Source: Gordonibacter sp. Marseille-P4307
GTDB lineage: Bacteria > Actinomycetota > Coriobacteriia > Coriobacteriales > Eggerthellaceae
Reading direction: 5' to 3'
Length of the DNA: 64,000 bases
NCBI RefSeq assembly: GCF_900604965.1
Contig: NZ_UWPD01000001.1
Location: 124,001-188,000, forward strand
Part shown: positions 1 through 8,619 of the stretch, piece by piece
Layout of the letters: the number at the start of each line of letters is the position of its first letter
Numbering within the stretch: position 1 is the stretch's first letter
The notes under the pieces: generated by a model
The model's input: the letters and a program-made list of their open reading frames with translations, nothing else
What the model was told of the DNA's origin: nothing
The model's database searches: none
Program-made: the position numbers and the translations under genes

Positions 1-1
1 G

Positions 2-76
2 TGGTGCCCCCAACGAGAGTCGAACTCGTCTCTCAGCCTTGAAAGGGCCGCGTCCTAACCGATAGACTATGGGGAC
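2..76 (-). tRNA. tRNA-Glu (anticodon TTC)
   Basis: Read on the minus strand this folds into a 75-nt cloverleaf with the 3' CCA encoded. The acceptor stem pairs GTCCCCA with TGGGGGC. The anticodon loop is CTTTCAA, giving TTC for glutamate. The T arm has ACGAG/CTCGT around TTCGACT. A possible -10 (TAGAGT at 84-89, minus strand) lies just upstream, but no good -35 is seen. It sits alone, divergent from the glycosyltransferase gene. Confidence 0.95.
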
Positions 77-205
77 AGAGCCTACTCTAAGAGCAGCCCG
101 AACATTATTGCAGAGACAACCTTCGGTTGCAAGAAGAAAATTGCCCTCCTCGCTGAGCGAAAACAAAAAGCGACCCGAAAATGAAACATCGGCTAGAATG
201 AAGAC

Positions 206-1534
206 ATGACGAACCTCAAGCCCGCCGCACGCGCTAAAAACGCGGCTTTCGCCCCCCTTGACGGCCCCTCGGCCGCAACTTGCACGTCCCAACATGAAAA
301 ACCGCTGGTAATGGTCGTGCATGCCTCGGTGGGATCGGGTCACAAGAGCGCGGCGAAATCGGTTGCACAGGCGCTCGAGCTTTTGCGCGATGAAGGATTC
401 GATCTGGCCCCGCGCGATCTCGAGGTCGAAGTGGTCGACATCCTCGACTGGGGTCGCCACAGATTCGACGGCGATCGAGCCGCCTCCTACTTCGTCGGGG
501 CAACCCGCCCCATCTACGACCTGGTCTGGCGCTACACCTTCACCGGACGTGTCCTATGGGGCGGCGGGACCATCTGGTCGCACATCATGTACGCCCCGTT
601 CACCCGCTACATAGCCGAGCGAAGGCCCCGCGCCGTCGTAGCGACGCACATCACGGCGGCGAACTCCGCCATCGCCGCGCGCATGCTTACCAAACAGGAT
701 TTCCCCGTGATCGGCGTCCCCACCGATTACGAAACGGAAGGCCTGTGGCCGCACAAGAGCTCGGATCTGTTCTGCGTAGCCACCCAGTCGATGGCCGAAA
801 CGCTGCGCGCGCGCAAAGTGGAAGACGACCGCATCAAGATCACGGGCATCCCCACGCGCGAGGATTTCCGGAAACCCTACGACCGGGAGGAAACCCGTCG
901 AAAGCTAGGGCTTCCCTTAGACAAGACCGTCGTGCTGGTTTTGGCGGGCGCTCAGCTTCCCACTCCGTACCTGCGCTTCCGCGAAGCTTTGGACGAGGTT
1001 GTCCCGTATCTCCACACGCTTTCCAACCTGCACCTGGTATTCATCGCGGGCAGCGATGCCGAATACGAAAAGCACCTGCACGCCATGAAGCGCGACTACG
1101 AGCTGGATAACATGACCGTCTTCGGATATGTGGACGGCATGGCCGCGCTTATGAACGCCAGCAATCTGGTAGTATGCAAGTCCGGCGGTCTCACGGTGAC
1201 CGAATGCCTGTGCGCCGAAGTTCCCATGATCCTCGTGGGCCGCGCCTACGGCCAGGAAAAGATCAACGTCGAGATGCTCACCTCGGCAAGCGCGGCCATG
1301 CACGTCACCACGCCGCGCGAGCTTGTGGACGCTCTGCGCTACATCATGAGAAACCCCCACGGAATTGACGCGATGCTGGTGAACGCCCATTTCATACGCA
1401 GGCCGAACGCCGCACGCGACATTGCCGCCGCCGCTTTGAAGCTCGCACGGGTCTCGCGCGATCCTTCGGATCCTCTGAGGAAGAAGCATTTCGCCCGGTT
1501 CTACATCGGGCATCGACCCGCGCACGTTCGCTAA
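206..1534 (+). CDS. UgtP/MGDG synthase-like processive diacylglycerol glycosyltransferase
   Basis: A 442-residue family 28-type glycosyltransferase. The N-terminal MGDG-synthase half carries the GSGHKSAA motif (residues 43-50). The C-terminal half has the nucleotide-sugar signature KSGGLTVTECL near residue 327. Such enzymes move glucose or galactose from UDP-sugar to diacylglycerol at the inner face of the membrane, making glycolipids and often the anchor of lipoteichoic acid. The first 35 residues look unstructured, so a start nearer the motif is possible. The donor and acceptor cannot be read from the sequence. The DEAD-box gene follows after 18 nt, so the two may be co-transcribed. Confidence 0.8.
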   Translation: MTNLKPAARAKNAAFAPLDGPSAATCTSQHEKPLVMVVHASVGSGHKSAAKSVAQALELLRDEGFDLAPRDLEVEVVDILDWGRHRFDGDRAASYFVGATRPIYDLVWRYTFTGRVLWGGGTIWSHIMYAPFTRYIAERRPRAVVATHITAANSAIAARMLTKQDFPVIGVPTDYETEGLWPHKSSDLFCVATQSMAETLRARKVEDDRIKITGIPTREDFRKPYDREETRRKLGLPLDKTVVLVLAGAQLPTPYLRFREALDEVVPYLHTLSNLHLVFIAGSDAEYEKHLHAMKRDYELDNMTVFGYVDGMAALMNASNLVVCKSGGLTVTECLCAEVPMILVGRAYGQEKINVEMLTSASAAMHVTTPRELVDALRYIMRNPHGIDAMLVNAHFIRRPNAARDIAAAALKLARVSRDPSDPLRKKHFARFYIGHRPAHVR

Positions 1535-1552
1535 CGCGAGAGGAAACACAAC

Positions 1553-3025
1553 TTGAAATCGTTCTCAGAACTGGGCCTTTCGGCCGAAACACTCGCTGCC
1601 GTCGAGGATATGGGCTACACCGAGCCCACGCCCGTCCAGCAGCAGGCGATTCCCCTGATCCTGGAGGGCCGCGACGTGATAGCCGCAGCCAAGACGGGAA
1701 CCGGGAAAACCGGCGGATTCTCGCTGCCTGCGCTCGATCGGCTGGGGCATGCCAAAAAAGGCTCCGGTCCCCTGATGCTGGTGATCACGCCCACCCGCGA
1801 GCTTGCCCAGCAGATCGGAGAGGTGTGCGAAGCCATCGTCCGGCACACCCGCCACCGCACCGCCATCGTAGTAGGCGGCCTGTCCTACGCCCCTCAGATC
1901 GAGCGCATCAAAAGCGGATGCGATGTGCTCATCGCCACGCCTGGGCGCCTGATCGACCTTTTGGATCAACGAGCGGTCAGCCTGAAGGGCGTAGAGACGC
2001 TGGTTCTCGACGAAGCCGACCGAATGCTGGACATGGGTTTTCTCCCCGCTGTGAAGAAAATCGTGGCCGCTACGCCCAAAAACAGGCAAACGCTGTTGTT
2101 CTCCGCGACCATCGACCGCTCGATCATGTCCACGGTGAACACGATGCTGCACGACCCCGCTCTCGTCGAGATCGCCCATAAGGGAGATGTGGCCGACACC
2201 ATCGACCAGTTCATCATCCGCACCCCTCAAACCGTCAAACCCTCCCTGGTGAAGGCCGTGCTGGAAGAGAAGGGCGCCGAGCGCGTCATCATTTTCGCCC
2301 GCACCCGCTCGCGCGCCGATTCGACGGCGCGACGCCTCAAGCGAGCCGGATACAGCGTAGAGGCCATCCACTCCGACCGCAGCCAAAACCAGCGCAAACG
2401 AGCGCTCGATCGATTTTCGTCGGGCGAAGTGAATATCCTTACCGCCACCGACGTGCTCGCCCGCGGCATCGACGTCACCGAAGTGGACTACGTCATCAAC
2501 TACGATTTGCCCACGCAACCCGAAGACTACGTGCATCGCATCGGACGCACGGGACGGGCGGGTGCGGCCGGGTTCTCCATCTCGTTTGTCACCCCCGAAA
2601 CCGAAGATGCCCTGAAGGACATCCAGAAACTCATCAAGCAGGACATCCCCGAAATGAAGCTGGCCTCGTTTGATTTCTCCGCAGCCGAAGCGGATGCCGC
2701 GGCCAAGCAGATGGAGTTCCAGGCGAAACGCGACCCCGAAATCGCGGCGGCCAAAAAGGAGCTGAGAGCCAAGACCCAGCGCAAAGCGCACAAACGCGAA
2801 GCCGAAGCTGCAACCACAGCGATAAAGAGGCACAACGGCAGAAAGAAGGGATCCTCCGGCTCCCGTCCGACGTCGAGCGCTCTTGATAAACGCAGCCAAA
2901 GCCGCACGAAAAACCGCGGAGGCAACCAGAGCGCTCCGACAAGGGGGCGCTCTGGTTCAGGGGGCGATTTCCGTCCCGGTCGCGCCCATCGAGCCGATCT
3001 CGAGCGCAAGCGCTCGCGATCGTAG
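1553..3025 (+). CDS. DEAD-box ATP-dependent RNA helicase
   Basis: A 490-residue helicase with the full motif set: Q motif (EPTPVQQQAIP, near residue 24), Walker A AAKTGTGKT (about 43-51), PTRELAQQ, DEAD (near 150), SAT, and the C-terminal HRIGRTGRAG. After the RecA-like core (to about residue 370) comes a basic tail of roughly 120 residues rich in Lys, Arg and Gly, typical of RhlE/DeaD-like proteins acting on structured RNA or ribosome precursors. It starts at TTG with a GAGAGG ribosome-binding site upstream. The family is certain, but which of rhlE, cshA or deaD it best matches is not. Confidence 0.92.
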   Translation: MKSFSELGLSAETLAAVEDMGYTEPTPVQQQAIPLILEGRDVIAAAKTGTGKTGGFSLPALDRLGHAKKGSGPLMLVITPTRELAQQIGEVCEAIVRHTRHRTAIVVGGLSYAPQIERIKSGCDVLIATPGRLIDLLDQRAVSLKGVETLVLDEADRMLDMGFLPAVKKIVAATPKNRQTLLFSATIDRSIMSTVNTMLHDPALVEIAHKGDVADTIDQFIIRTPQTVKPSLVKAVLEEKGAERVIIFARTRSRADSTARRLKRAGYSVEAIHSDRSQNQRKRALDRFSSGEVNILTATDVLARGIDVTEVDYVINYDLPTQPEDYVHRIGRTGRAGAAGFSISFVTPETEDALKDIQKLIKQDIPEMKLASFDFSAAEADAAAKQMEFQAKRDPEIAAAKKELRAKTQRKAHKREAEAATTAIKRHNGRKKGSSGSRPTSSALDKRSQSRTKNRGGNQSAPTRGRSGSGGDFRPGRAHRADLERKRSRS

Positions 3026-3101
3026 CGCAGGGAAGCTCACGGGGCCTCGGTTCGGATTTCGATCGATGCGGGGCTCGAACCGATCGAAAGAGGCGAACGG
3101 T

Positions 3102-3971
3102 ATGGGTTGGATTGCGGCATCATGCGCCTCGGCGCTGTTCGCGGGTCTGGTTTCGATCCTATCGAAGCTGGGTGTGCGAACCACCGATCCCGACGTCGCC
3201 ACTGCGGTAAGGACCAGCGTCGTCGCGGTGGCGGCGTGGTGCATCGCCGCCTTGTCCGGCTCGCTTCCCTCGATTCCCGACATCTCTCCAGCAACCTGGC
3301 TGTTTCTGGCCCTATCGGGCCTTGCGACGGGCGGCTCGTGGATATGCTATTTCAAGGCGCTGTCCCAGGGAGACGTTAACAAGGTGGCGCCCATCGACAA
3401 AAGCAGCGCGGCGCTTGCCGCGCTTTTGGCCATCGTTCTGTTCGGCGAGACCAGTCACCTGGGCTTGAAGCTCGTTTGCATAACCGCGATCCTTATCGGC
3501 ACGTTGCTTATGATCAAAAGGACAGACATCGGGGAACGCCTCGGAACAGCATCGTGGCCCGTCTACGCGGTTCTCGCCGCCCTATTCGCCGCACTCACCT
3601 CTATCTTGGGCAAAATCGGTATCGATGGAATCGACTCGAATCTGGGAACCGCCGTACGGACCTGCGTGGTGCTGGCTGTGGCCTGGACGATCGTCGCATG
3701 GAAGGGAAAGTCTCCCCAAATTGCCCTCATCAACAGAAGCGAACTGGGATTTCTCGCCCTATCGGGGCTTGCCACCGCAGGATCGTGGCTATGCTACTAC
3801 TACGCCATACAAACGGGCGTGGTCAGCACCGTAGTGCAGATCGACAAGCTGTCCGTGCTGGTATCGGTTCTGTTCGCCTCCATCGTGCTCAAAGAGCGCC
3901 TCGCGAAGCGAGCCGGGTTCGGGTTGGCCCTCATGGTGCTGGGAACTGCGGCGATGACCGCCTGCTCGTAA
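3102..3971 (+). CDS. EamA-family (DMT superfamily) transporter
   Basis: A 289-residue integral membrane protein of two repeated EamA halves, each with about five hydrophobic helices. The repeated blocks LALSGLATGGSWICYF and LALSGLATAGSWLCYY mark the internal duplication typical of drug/metabolite transporters. I chose the ATG at 3102 because AAAGAGG precedes it by 8 nt and the first helix begins at once (MGWIAASC). The frame is open further upstream but overlaps the helicase tail. The family exports metabolites or amino acids; the substrate here is unknown. Confidence 0.85.
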   Translation: MGWIAASCASALFAGLVSILSKLGVRTTDPDVATAVRTSVVAVAAWCIAALSGSLPSIPDISPATWLFLALSGLATGGSWICYFKALSQGDVNKVAPIDKSSAALAALLAIVLFGETSHLGLKLVCITAILIGTLLMIKRTDIGERLGTASWPVYAVLAALFAALTSILGKIGIDGIDSNLGTAVRTCVVLAVAWTIVAWKGKSPQIALINRSELGFLALSGLATAGSWLCYYYAIQTGVVSTVVQIDKLSVLVSVLFASIVLKERLAKRAGFGLALMVLGTAAMTACS

Positions 3972-4137
3972 CGAGTCGCTGCCCGACCCTCGTTTTCCAA
4001 TCGCATGCGCCTGAAGGCGCTTCTTTCCTCTACGCCCTGTCGTTCACGGAATTTACCCATCCGCTCGGCGAGGGATTGCGGCAGCCGGACGACGAAAGGT
4101 TATCGTGGTTGTCGGCCAGTCGAGAAGAAGGAGCGCC

Positions 4138-4476
4138 ATGGTCGTCGCGGTAGCATGCAACGGGCTTCACATTCCCGCCCTTTTCGCACATGCAACCGAT
4201 CTCACATTCTATCGAGTGGATCGCGGCGTCGTCGTGGGCAGCCGCACCATCCCTCTGGCAGAATTTCCCAGCCACCAGCGCAGCGATCTGGTTCAGTCAC
4301 TAGGCGCACAAGCGCTTGTATGCAGAAGCATCGACGGCGCCGTACGCGCCTCCCTCGAAAAGAACGGGGTCGAGGTGTTCTTCGCGCAGTCCGACGATCC
4401 CGCATCTGCGGTGAGGGAGTACCTGCACGGCACGTTTTTCGCATCGGACGGATTCCAGGAAATCGCCCCCGCCTAA
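4138..4476 (+). CDS. NifX/NifB-type dinitrogenase cofactor-like protein
   Basis: A 112-residue single-domain protein with the fold pattern of the NifX/NafY/NifB C-terminal family: an opening strand (MVVAVACNG), a regulator-like strand (LTFYRVDRG), [17 protein letters not shown], then a final strand GVEVFF and a helix ending in REYL. Family members bind metal clusters or Mo cofactor intermediates. No nif gene is near, so a nitrogenase role is not implied; in anaerobes many such proteins have no known task. The start at 4138 has the ribosome-binding site AAGAAGGAG. The 3' end overlaps the convergent recR end by 4 nt. Confidence 0.65.
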   Translation: MVVAVACNGLHIPALFAHATDLTFYRVDRGVVVGSRTIPLAEFPSHQRSDLVQSLGAQALVCRSIDGAVRASLEKNGVEVFFAQSDDPASAVREYLHGTFFASDGFQEIAPA

Positions 4477-5069
4477 AGCTCGCGGCGCGCCTCAATCGCG
4501 CGACCCAGCGTCACCTCGTCGGCAAATTCCAAATCGCCCCCCACCGGCAAGCCGCTGGCAAGCCGGGTGACCCTCACTCCCAGCGATTTGATCTGGCGTG
4601 AAAGATAGGCCGCCGTCATCTCGCCTTCGACGTTGGGGTTCGTGGCGATGATGACTTCCCGGATGGACGGATCAGACAGGCGCCGGAGCAGCTCGGCAAT
4701 ATGCAGGTCGTCGGGACCCACACCGTCCATGGGGGAAAGCTCGCCGCCCAAAACATGGTAGACCCCCTTGAACACCGCCGTGCGCTCGATGGACGGGATG
4801 TCGCGCGGTTCGGACACCACGCAGATCCAGGTATGATCGCGCTCGCGCGAACGGCAAATCTCGCACAGATCGTCTTCGGCGTAGTTAAAACACCGAGAAC
4901 AGAACCGCACCGTATCTTTGACCTCGGTGATAGCATCCGCAAGGCGCACGACCGTGTCACGATCGGTATTCAGCATCCAATACGCGATGCGCTGAGCCGA
5001 TTTCGGGCCGATTCCAGGCAGGCGCTCAAGTTCGTCAAGCAGTTTTTGAAGCGCGGGGGCGATAAACAT
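4473..5069 (-). CDS. recR: Recombination protein RecR
   Basis: A 198-residue RecR of normal length. An N-terminal helix-hairpin-helix ([20 protein letters not shown]) is followed by a C4 zinc finger (CSRC then CEIC, residues about 56-71) and a Toprim domain with the acidic signatures of the family. RecR works with RecO (and RecF) to load RecA on gapped DNA. It lies 3 nt after ybaB, so the two are co-transcribed, and the dnaX-ybaB-recR order is one of the best conserved in bacteria. Confidence 0.97.
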   Translation of the reverse strand: MFIAPALQKLLDELERLPGIGPKSAQRIAYWMLNTDRDTVVRLADAITEVKDTVRFCSRCFNYAEDDLCEICRSRERDHTWICVVSEPRDIPSIERTAVFKGVYHVLGGELSPMDGVGPDDLHIAELLRRLSDPSIREVIIATNPNVEGEMTAAYLSRQIKSLGVRVTRLASGLPVGGDLEFADEVTLGRAIEARREL

Positions 5070-5072
5070 CGA

Positions 5073-5381
5073 CTACCTCAGACCGGGAATGTTCATGCCA
5101 CCGGTAACAGCCGACAGGCGCTGCTCGGACTGGGTTGCGATTCCGCGCAGAGCCTCGTTCACAGCCGCAAGCACCATATCCTGCAGCATTTCGGCATCGG
5201 CCATCTGCACCGCATCGGGATGGATCGTGACGCTCTCGAGCGTGTTGTCGCCCTTGGCGGTAGCCTCGACCATACCGCCGCCCGCCGAAGCGGAGAAGCG
5301 CATGTCTTTGATCTCGTCCTGAGCGCGCGAAAGCTCCAGCTGCATCATCTGGGCCTGCTTCATCATTTTCTTCATGTCCAT
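5073..5381 (-). CDS. YbaB/EbfC nucleoid-associated protein
   Basis: A 102-residue YbaB/EbfC family protein: an N-terminal helix rich in Met, Lys and Gln (MDMKKMMKQAQMMQ), the central strands (GGGMVEATAKGDNTLESVTI) and a C-terminal helix (MLQDMVLAAVNEAL). It forms dimers that bind DNA and affect nucleoid structure and gene expression. It is positioned between dnaX and recR as in most bacteria. Confidence 0.95.
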   Translation of the reverse strand: MDMKKMMKQAQMMQLELSRAQDEIKDMRFSASAGGGMVEATAKGDNTLESVTIHPDAVQMADAEMLQDMVLAAVNEALRGIATQSEQRLSAVTGGMNIPGLR

Positions 5382-5471
5382 AGCGGTTTCCTTTCGTTGG
5401 TTGGTCTAAGGCATCCGACCCCGAAACGGCGGCCCGAAGCCTGATTTCTGCAAGACGGAGAAGGCCGAAGG

Positions 5472-7550
5472 CTAATTGAGCTCCGTAAACGACACCGAGC
5501 CCCCGAACGCGCCGCGCATCATGCGCTCGACATGCGAGATGTCGTTCGCATCGCCGCCCGGTGCGGGTGCGGGTGCGGGTGCGGGTGCGGGTGCGGGTGC
5601 GGGTGCGGGTGACCCAGGATACTCGTCCTGCTCCCCGAAATACGCGACGTCGTCGTAGGGAACGGGTTCGTAAGCGGGTGCCTCGCGTGCGGGCGGAACG
5701 GGCGGCTGCGAGGGCTGCGGCACCGGTGATCCGTTCGCGGCAGCGCCCGCCCGAACGGCAGGGGCGTCACAGGCGGAAACGGCCTCGCGCGCCTCCCGAA
5801 CCCGTGCGACGGCCGAACTCGCTGCGGCCCTCGCGGCCGCAGCCGTGGTAGCCGTCGATTGAACCGGGGCGCCCTCGGAAGCGGAAGCGCCCATGGACGC
5901 CGCTGCCCCTCCCGCCTGAACAAAGCCGTAAGGAACGAACCCGCCCGCATTCTTGGCAAACGACACGTCAACGGCTTCCCGCACTTCGGGCTTCTGAACC
6001 GCTCCATATGCAAAACCCGCCTCGGCTCCGAATTGGATCAGCACCATGTCCCGATCCGAATCGAACGTCGCCTTGGTATTCATGAACAGCACCCCGTAGG
6101 CCGCCTTCTGCTTTTTCACGTCGGACAGAACGCTTTGCCATAGGCGCTGGAGCGAAGCGGGATTCGCCAAAACCGAACGCGTCTGCTGGGAGAGCGGGCC
6201 GCACTCGGCGGTAGGGGTGGAAGGCTCAGACGCCGGTGCGGATTCGCGCGCCCGTGCGGTCCGTTCGGACTGCACGGGCGAGGATACCACCTCGGGCGCG
6301 GCCGACCTCTGCGGGCGATCCTCCGTCCGAGGCCGAGACGTCGAAACGGTCCCTACGGTGTCGGACGCGACCGACGAGCCGGCCGGCGACGCCACGTGAG
6401 CCACGGCGGAATAGCCGGATTCAAGGGCCTCGATGCGCTCGGCGAGCGATGCCACGGTCAGATCGGAATCGGGACGCACCATGCGCGTGAGGGCGATCTC
6501 AAACGACAGGCGCGGATTCGACGACGTCTTCAGCTCGACTGTCAAATCTCCCAGCACGCCCATGAGGCGGGCCAGGCGATCGGAGCCAAACGCCGCCAGC
6601 TCGCGAACAAGCTCGCCGCGCTCGGAGTCGGTGATATCCAGATCGACGTCGGAACCCGCGAGAGACATGATGTACATGTTCCTCACACGCTCCGACATAT
6701 CGCGCGTGAACTGCGCAAGATCGGCACCCGTCTCCACATATTGGGCGACCCAGCGGAAACACGCGGCAACGTCGCGAACCCCGACCGCCGCCATCAGCTC
6801 GACCATCTCGCTCGAGTCGATGGAGCCCAGCAGGCGCTCGGCTCCAGACAGCGTCACATCGCCGTTTTCAAACGCAATGATCTGCTCGAGCGAGGTGAGC
6901 GCGTTGCGCAGGCCCCCTTCCGCCCGACGGGCGATCAACTCGAGCGCCTCTCCTTCGAACCGAACGCCCTCGGCCGTGCACACCGCACCCAGCCTCGACA
7001 CGATGGATTCGGGTGCGATGCGACGGAAATCGAAACGCTGGCAGCGCGAATGGATGGTTTCGGGAACCTTCTGCGGATCGGTGGTGCACAAGATGAACAC
7101 GACGTGCGACGGAGGCTCTTCAAGCGTCTTCAGCAACGCGTTGAACGCCGCGGTCGAAAGCATGTGGACCTCGTCCACGATGTAGACCTTGTACCCGCCG
7201 CGCGTCGGGGCGAACTGAACGCGGCTGATGATCTCCTCGCGAACGTTCTCGACGCCGGTGCGGCTTGCGGCGTCCAGTTCGTACACGTCCGGATGAGCGC
7301 CTTCGGAGATCAGCTTGCATTCGGGGCAGGTTCCGTCGGGATCGGGCGTAGGGCCCGACTCGCACAGCAGCGCCTTGGCAACCAGCCGCGCCGTGGTGGT
7401 CTTGCCCGTGCCGCGCGGGCCGGTGAACAGGTAGGCATGACTTACTTTCCCCTGCTCGATAGCATTTTTGATGGTTCGCTCGATATGCTCTTGGCCCACG
7501 ACGTCGGAAAAGACCTGCGGGCGGTACTTTCGGTACAGCGACTCAGCCAT
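5472..7550 (-). CDS. dnaX: DNA polymerase III subunit gamma/tau
   Basis: A 692-residue clamp-loader ATPase. The AAA+ core has Walker A (GPRGTGKTTTAR, near residue 45), a zinc module (CESG then CPEC, near 64-79), the box VDEVHMLS and the sensor SRC motif. Domain III ends near residue 370, followed by a low-complexity linker and a tau-like C-terminal region. It loads the beta clamp and couples the polymerases at the fork. Near the C terminus is an Ala-Pro run encoded by a perfect hexanucleotide repeat (see the repeat entry). I saw no classical A-rich frameshift site that would make a separate gamma form. Confidence 0.97.
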   Translation of the reverse strand: MAESLYRKYRPQVFSDVVGQEHIERTIKNAIEQGKVSHAYLFTGPRGTGKTTTARLVAKALLCESGPTPDPDGTCPECKLISEGAHPDVYELDAASRTGVENVREEIISRVQFAPTRGGYKVYIVDEVHMLSTAAFNALLKTLEEPPSHVVFILCTTDPQKVPETIHSRCQRFDFRRIAPESIVSRLGAVCTAEGVRFEGEALELIARRAEGGLRNALTSLEQIIAFENGDVTLSGAERLLGSIDSSEMVELMAAVGVRDVAACFRWVAQYVETGADLAQFTRDMSERVRNMYIMSLAGSDVDLDITDSERGELVRELAAFGSDRLARLMGVLGDLTVELKTSSNPRLSFEIALTRMVRPDSDLTVASLAERIEALESGYSAVAHVASPAGSSVASDTVGTVSTSRPRTEDRPQRSAAPEVVSSPVQSERTARARESAPASEPSTPTAECGPLSQQTRSVLANPASLQRLWQSVLSDVKKQKAAYGVLFMNTKATFDSDRDMVLIQFGAEAGFAYGAVQKPEVREAVDVSFAKNAGGFVPYGFVQAGGAAASMGASASEGAPVQSTATTAAAARAAASSAVARVREAREAVSACDAPAVRAGAAANGSPVPQPSQPPVPPAREAPAYEPVPYDDVAYFGEQDEYPGSPAPAPAPAPAPAPAPAPGGDANDISHVERMMRGAFGGSVSFTELN
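5561..5610. repeat. Hexanucleotide tandem repeat (GTGCGG) x 8.3 inside dnaX
   Basis: Eight perfect copies of GTGCGG plus two bases. The frame is kept, so it codes an Ala-Pro dipeptide run in the C-terminal part of DnaX. Because the unit is 6 nt, a gain or loss of copies changes only the linker length. Confidence 0.97.
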
Positions 7551-7618
7551 TGCTCCCTGCTCTTTCTGGCCCGGTAAGGACGGTTCGTTCCATCGAGCAT
7601 AATACCGCTAACCCAAGC

Positions 7619-8275
7619 TTACCTGCCTGAGCGGGCAGCGATAAGCCCTTTCACAGCGCCCACGATAGCGGGCAGCACCGAAACGCCTACGATAAGGAGC
7701 ACGATTATCTCGAAATGATCCTGGACGAACGGAAGGCCCCCGAAGAAGTAACCCAGCAACACGAACGAGAACACCCAGGCAATGCCGCCCACGGCGTTGT
7801 AGAACGTGAATCTCAAGAAATTCATGTGCCCGGTTCCGGCAACGAACGGGGCAAACGTGCGGAAAAACGGCATGAAACGCGTGATGACGATGGTAAGCCC
7901 CCCGTAGCGCTCGAAGAACCGATCGAGCTTGGCGATACGCTCGGGCGTGAAAGCCTTCACCCTACCCGAATCGATGATGCGCGTACCGAAAAAGCGCGCG
8001 ATCCAGTAGTTCGACGTGTTGCCCAGAATAGCCGCCGAGGCGAACACCGCAAGCGTCGCCGCAAGGTTCAGTCCTCCCCCGTCGACCGAGAACACACCGG
8101 CTGCAAACAGGAGGGAGTCGCCGGGAAGAAACGGAAAGAACACCAGACCCGTCTCTACGAACACGATAACGAACAGGGGCGTGTACACAAGAACGGGACC
8201 CAATGCGACGATCCAGGCCGCAATAGCGGCGCGCGGATCGTTGATGAGCCCGACGAGAGCGGAAAGCAGATCCAT
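7619..8275 (-). CDS. DedA-family membrane protein
   Basis: A 218-residue polytopic protein with the DedA/SNARE-associated pattern: FFPFLPGDSLLFAAG near residue 47, the basic GTRIIDSGRVKAF loop, and the conserved RFMPFFRTFAPFVAGTGHM stretch. DedA proteins act as undecaprenyl-phosphate or phospholipid flippases and support membrane integrity. It lies between the SRP RNA and dnaX on the same strand. Confidence 0.9.
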   Translation of the reverse strand: MDLLSALVGLINDPRAAIAAWIVALGPVLVYTPLFVIVFVETGLVFFPFLPGDSLLFAAGVFSVDGGGLNLAATLAVFASAAILGNTSNYWIARFFGTRIIDSGRVKAFTPERIAKLDRFFERYGGLTIVITRFMPFFRTFAPFVAGTGHMNFLRFTFYNAVGGIAWVFSFVLLGYFFGGLPFVQDHFEIIVLLIVGVSVLPAIVGAVKGLIAARSGR

Positions 8276-8325
8276 CCGTCGCCTTTCGACTTCGAGCCGG
8301 CCTCCGAGGGCCTGTAAAGCAAAAA

Positions 8326-8430
8326 GTATCCCGAATAGGCGGGGACGCTCGTCAGCGGTCCCTTATGGCTGCTTCCTCCCGGACCTGACCAGGTTCGGAA
8401 CTTGGCGCCGTCCCAGCCCATTCGAGATAC
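8326..8430 (-). ncRNA. ffs: Signal recognition particle RNA (4.5S type)
   Basis: The minus strand carries the near-invariant SRP RNA core GGTCAGGTCC followed by GGAAGCAGC in the apical hairpin. The two ends pair over 11 bp (GTATCTCGAAT with ATTCGGGATAC), closing a rod of about 105 nt. A run of five T follows the 3' end, which would terminate transcription. The RNA binds Ffh and targets nascent membrane proteins. Its place upstream of dnaX is common in bacteria. The exact mature ends are inferred from the pairing. Confidence 0.95.
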
Positions 8431-8450
8431 TAGGTTAATCCGACCCGCCC

Positions 8451-8456
8451 AGTATA
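8451..8456 (-). promoter_or_regulatory. Probable -10 box for SRP RNA (TATACT)
   Basis: TATACT on the minus strand lies about 20 nt upstream of the SRP RNA 5' pairing end. It sits in the loop of a GC hairpin (8441-8449 pairing with 8464-8472). No convincing -35 is seen at the usual spacing. Confidence 0.5.
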
Positions 8457-8560
8457 CCCGACGGGGCGGGTCGCTCTCATGCGAACCGCCCCGCTTTATG
8501 ACTTAATCACATACCGCACCGAAGCGGGCGAAAGAGCGGTTGCCCGCGGCAAGCCCAAAT

Positions 8561-8607
8561 CGCATGACGAGGGAGCCGGCGCAGATGTGCCGCCCCCTCG
8601 TCATGCG
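8561..8607 (-). terminator. Hairpin terminator after the molybdoenzyme operon
   Basis: A perfect 13-bp inverted repeat (CGCATGACGAGGG at 8561-8573, its complement at 8595-8607) begins 13 nt past the NrfD stop codon. The U-tract is poor, so it may be a partial or assisted terminator. Confidence 0.7.
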
Positions 8608-8619
8608 CGAACCGTTTCC

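Noticed and set aside
110-140. Hairpin TTGCA...CAACC-TTC-GGTTGCAA upstream of tRNA-Glu
   Set aside because: It lies upstream of the tRNA on its strand and before the plus-strand gene, has no T-tract, and does not match a known leader RNA.
2883-3101. Extended N terminus of the EamA transporter from an upstream TTG
   Set aside because: It overlaps the helicase tail, lacks a ribosome-binding site, and the family N terminus begins at 3102.
8155-8421. Open frame crossing the SRP RNA
   Set aside because: The SRP RNA core and end pairing are unmistakable; the open frame is chance.
8441-8472. GC hairpin between the molybdoenzyme operon and the SRP RNA as a terminator
   Set aside because: No T-tract on the minus strand and it holds the TATACT -10 box; more likely part of the SRP RNA promoter region.
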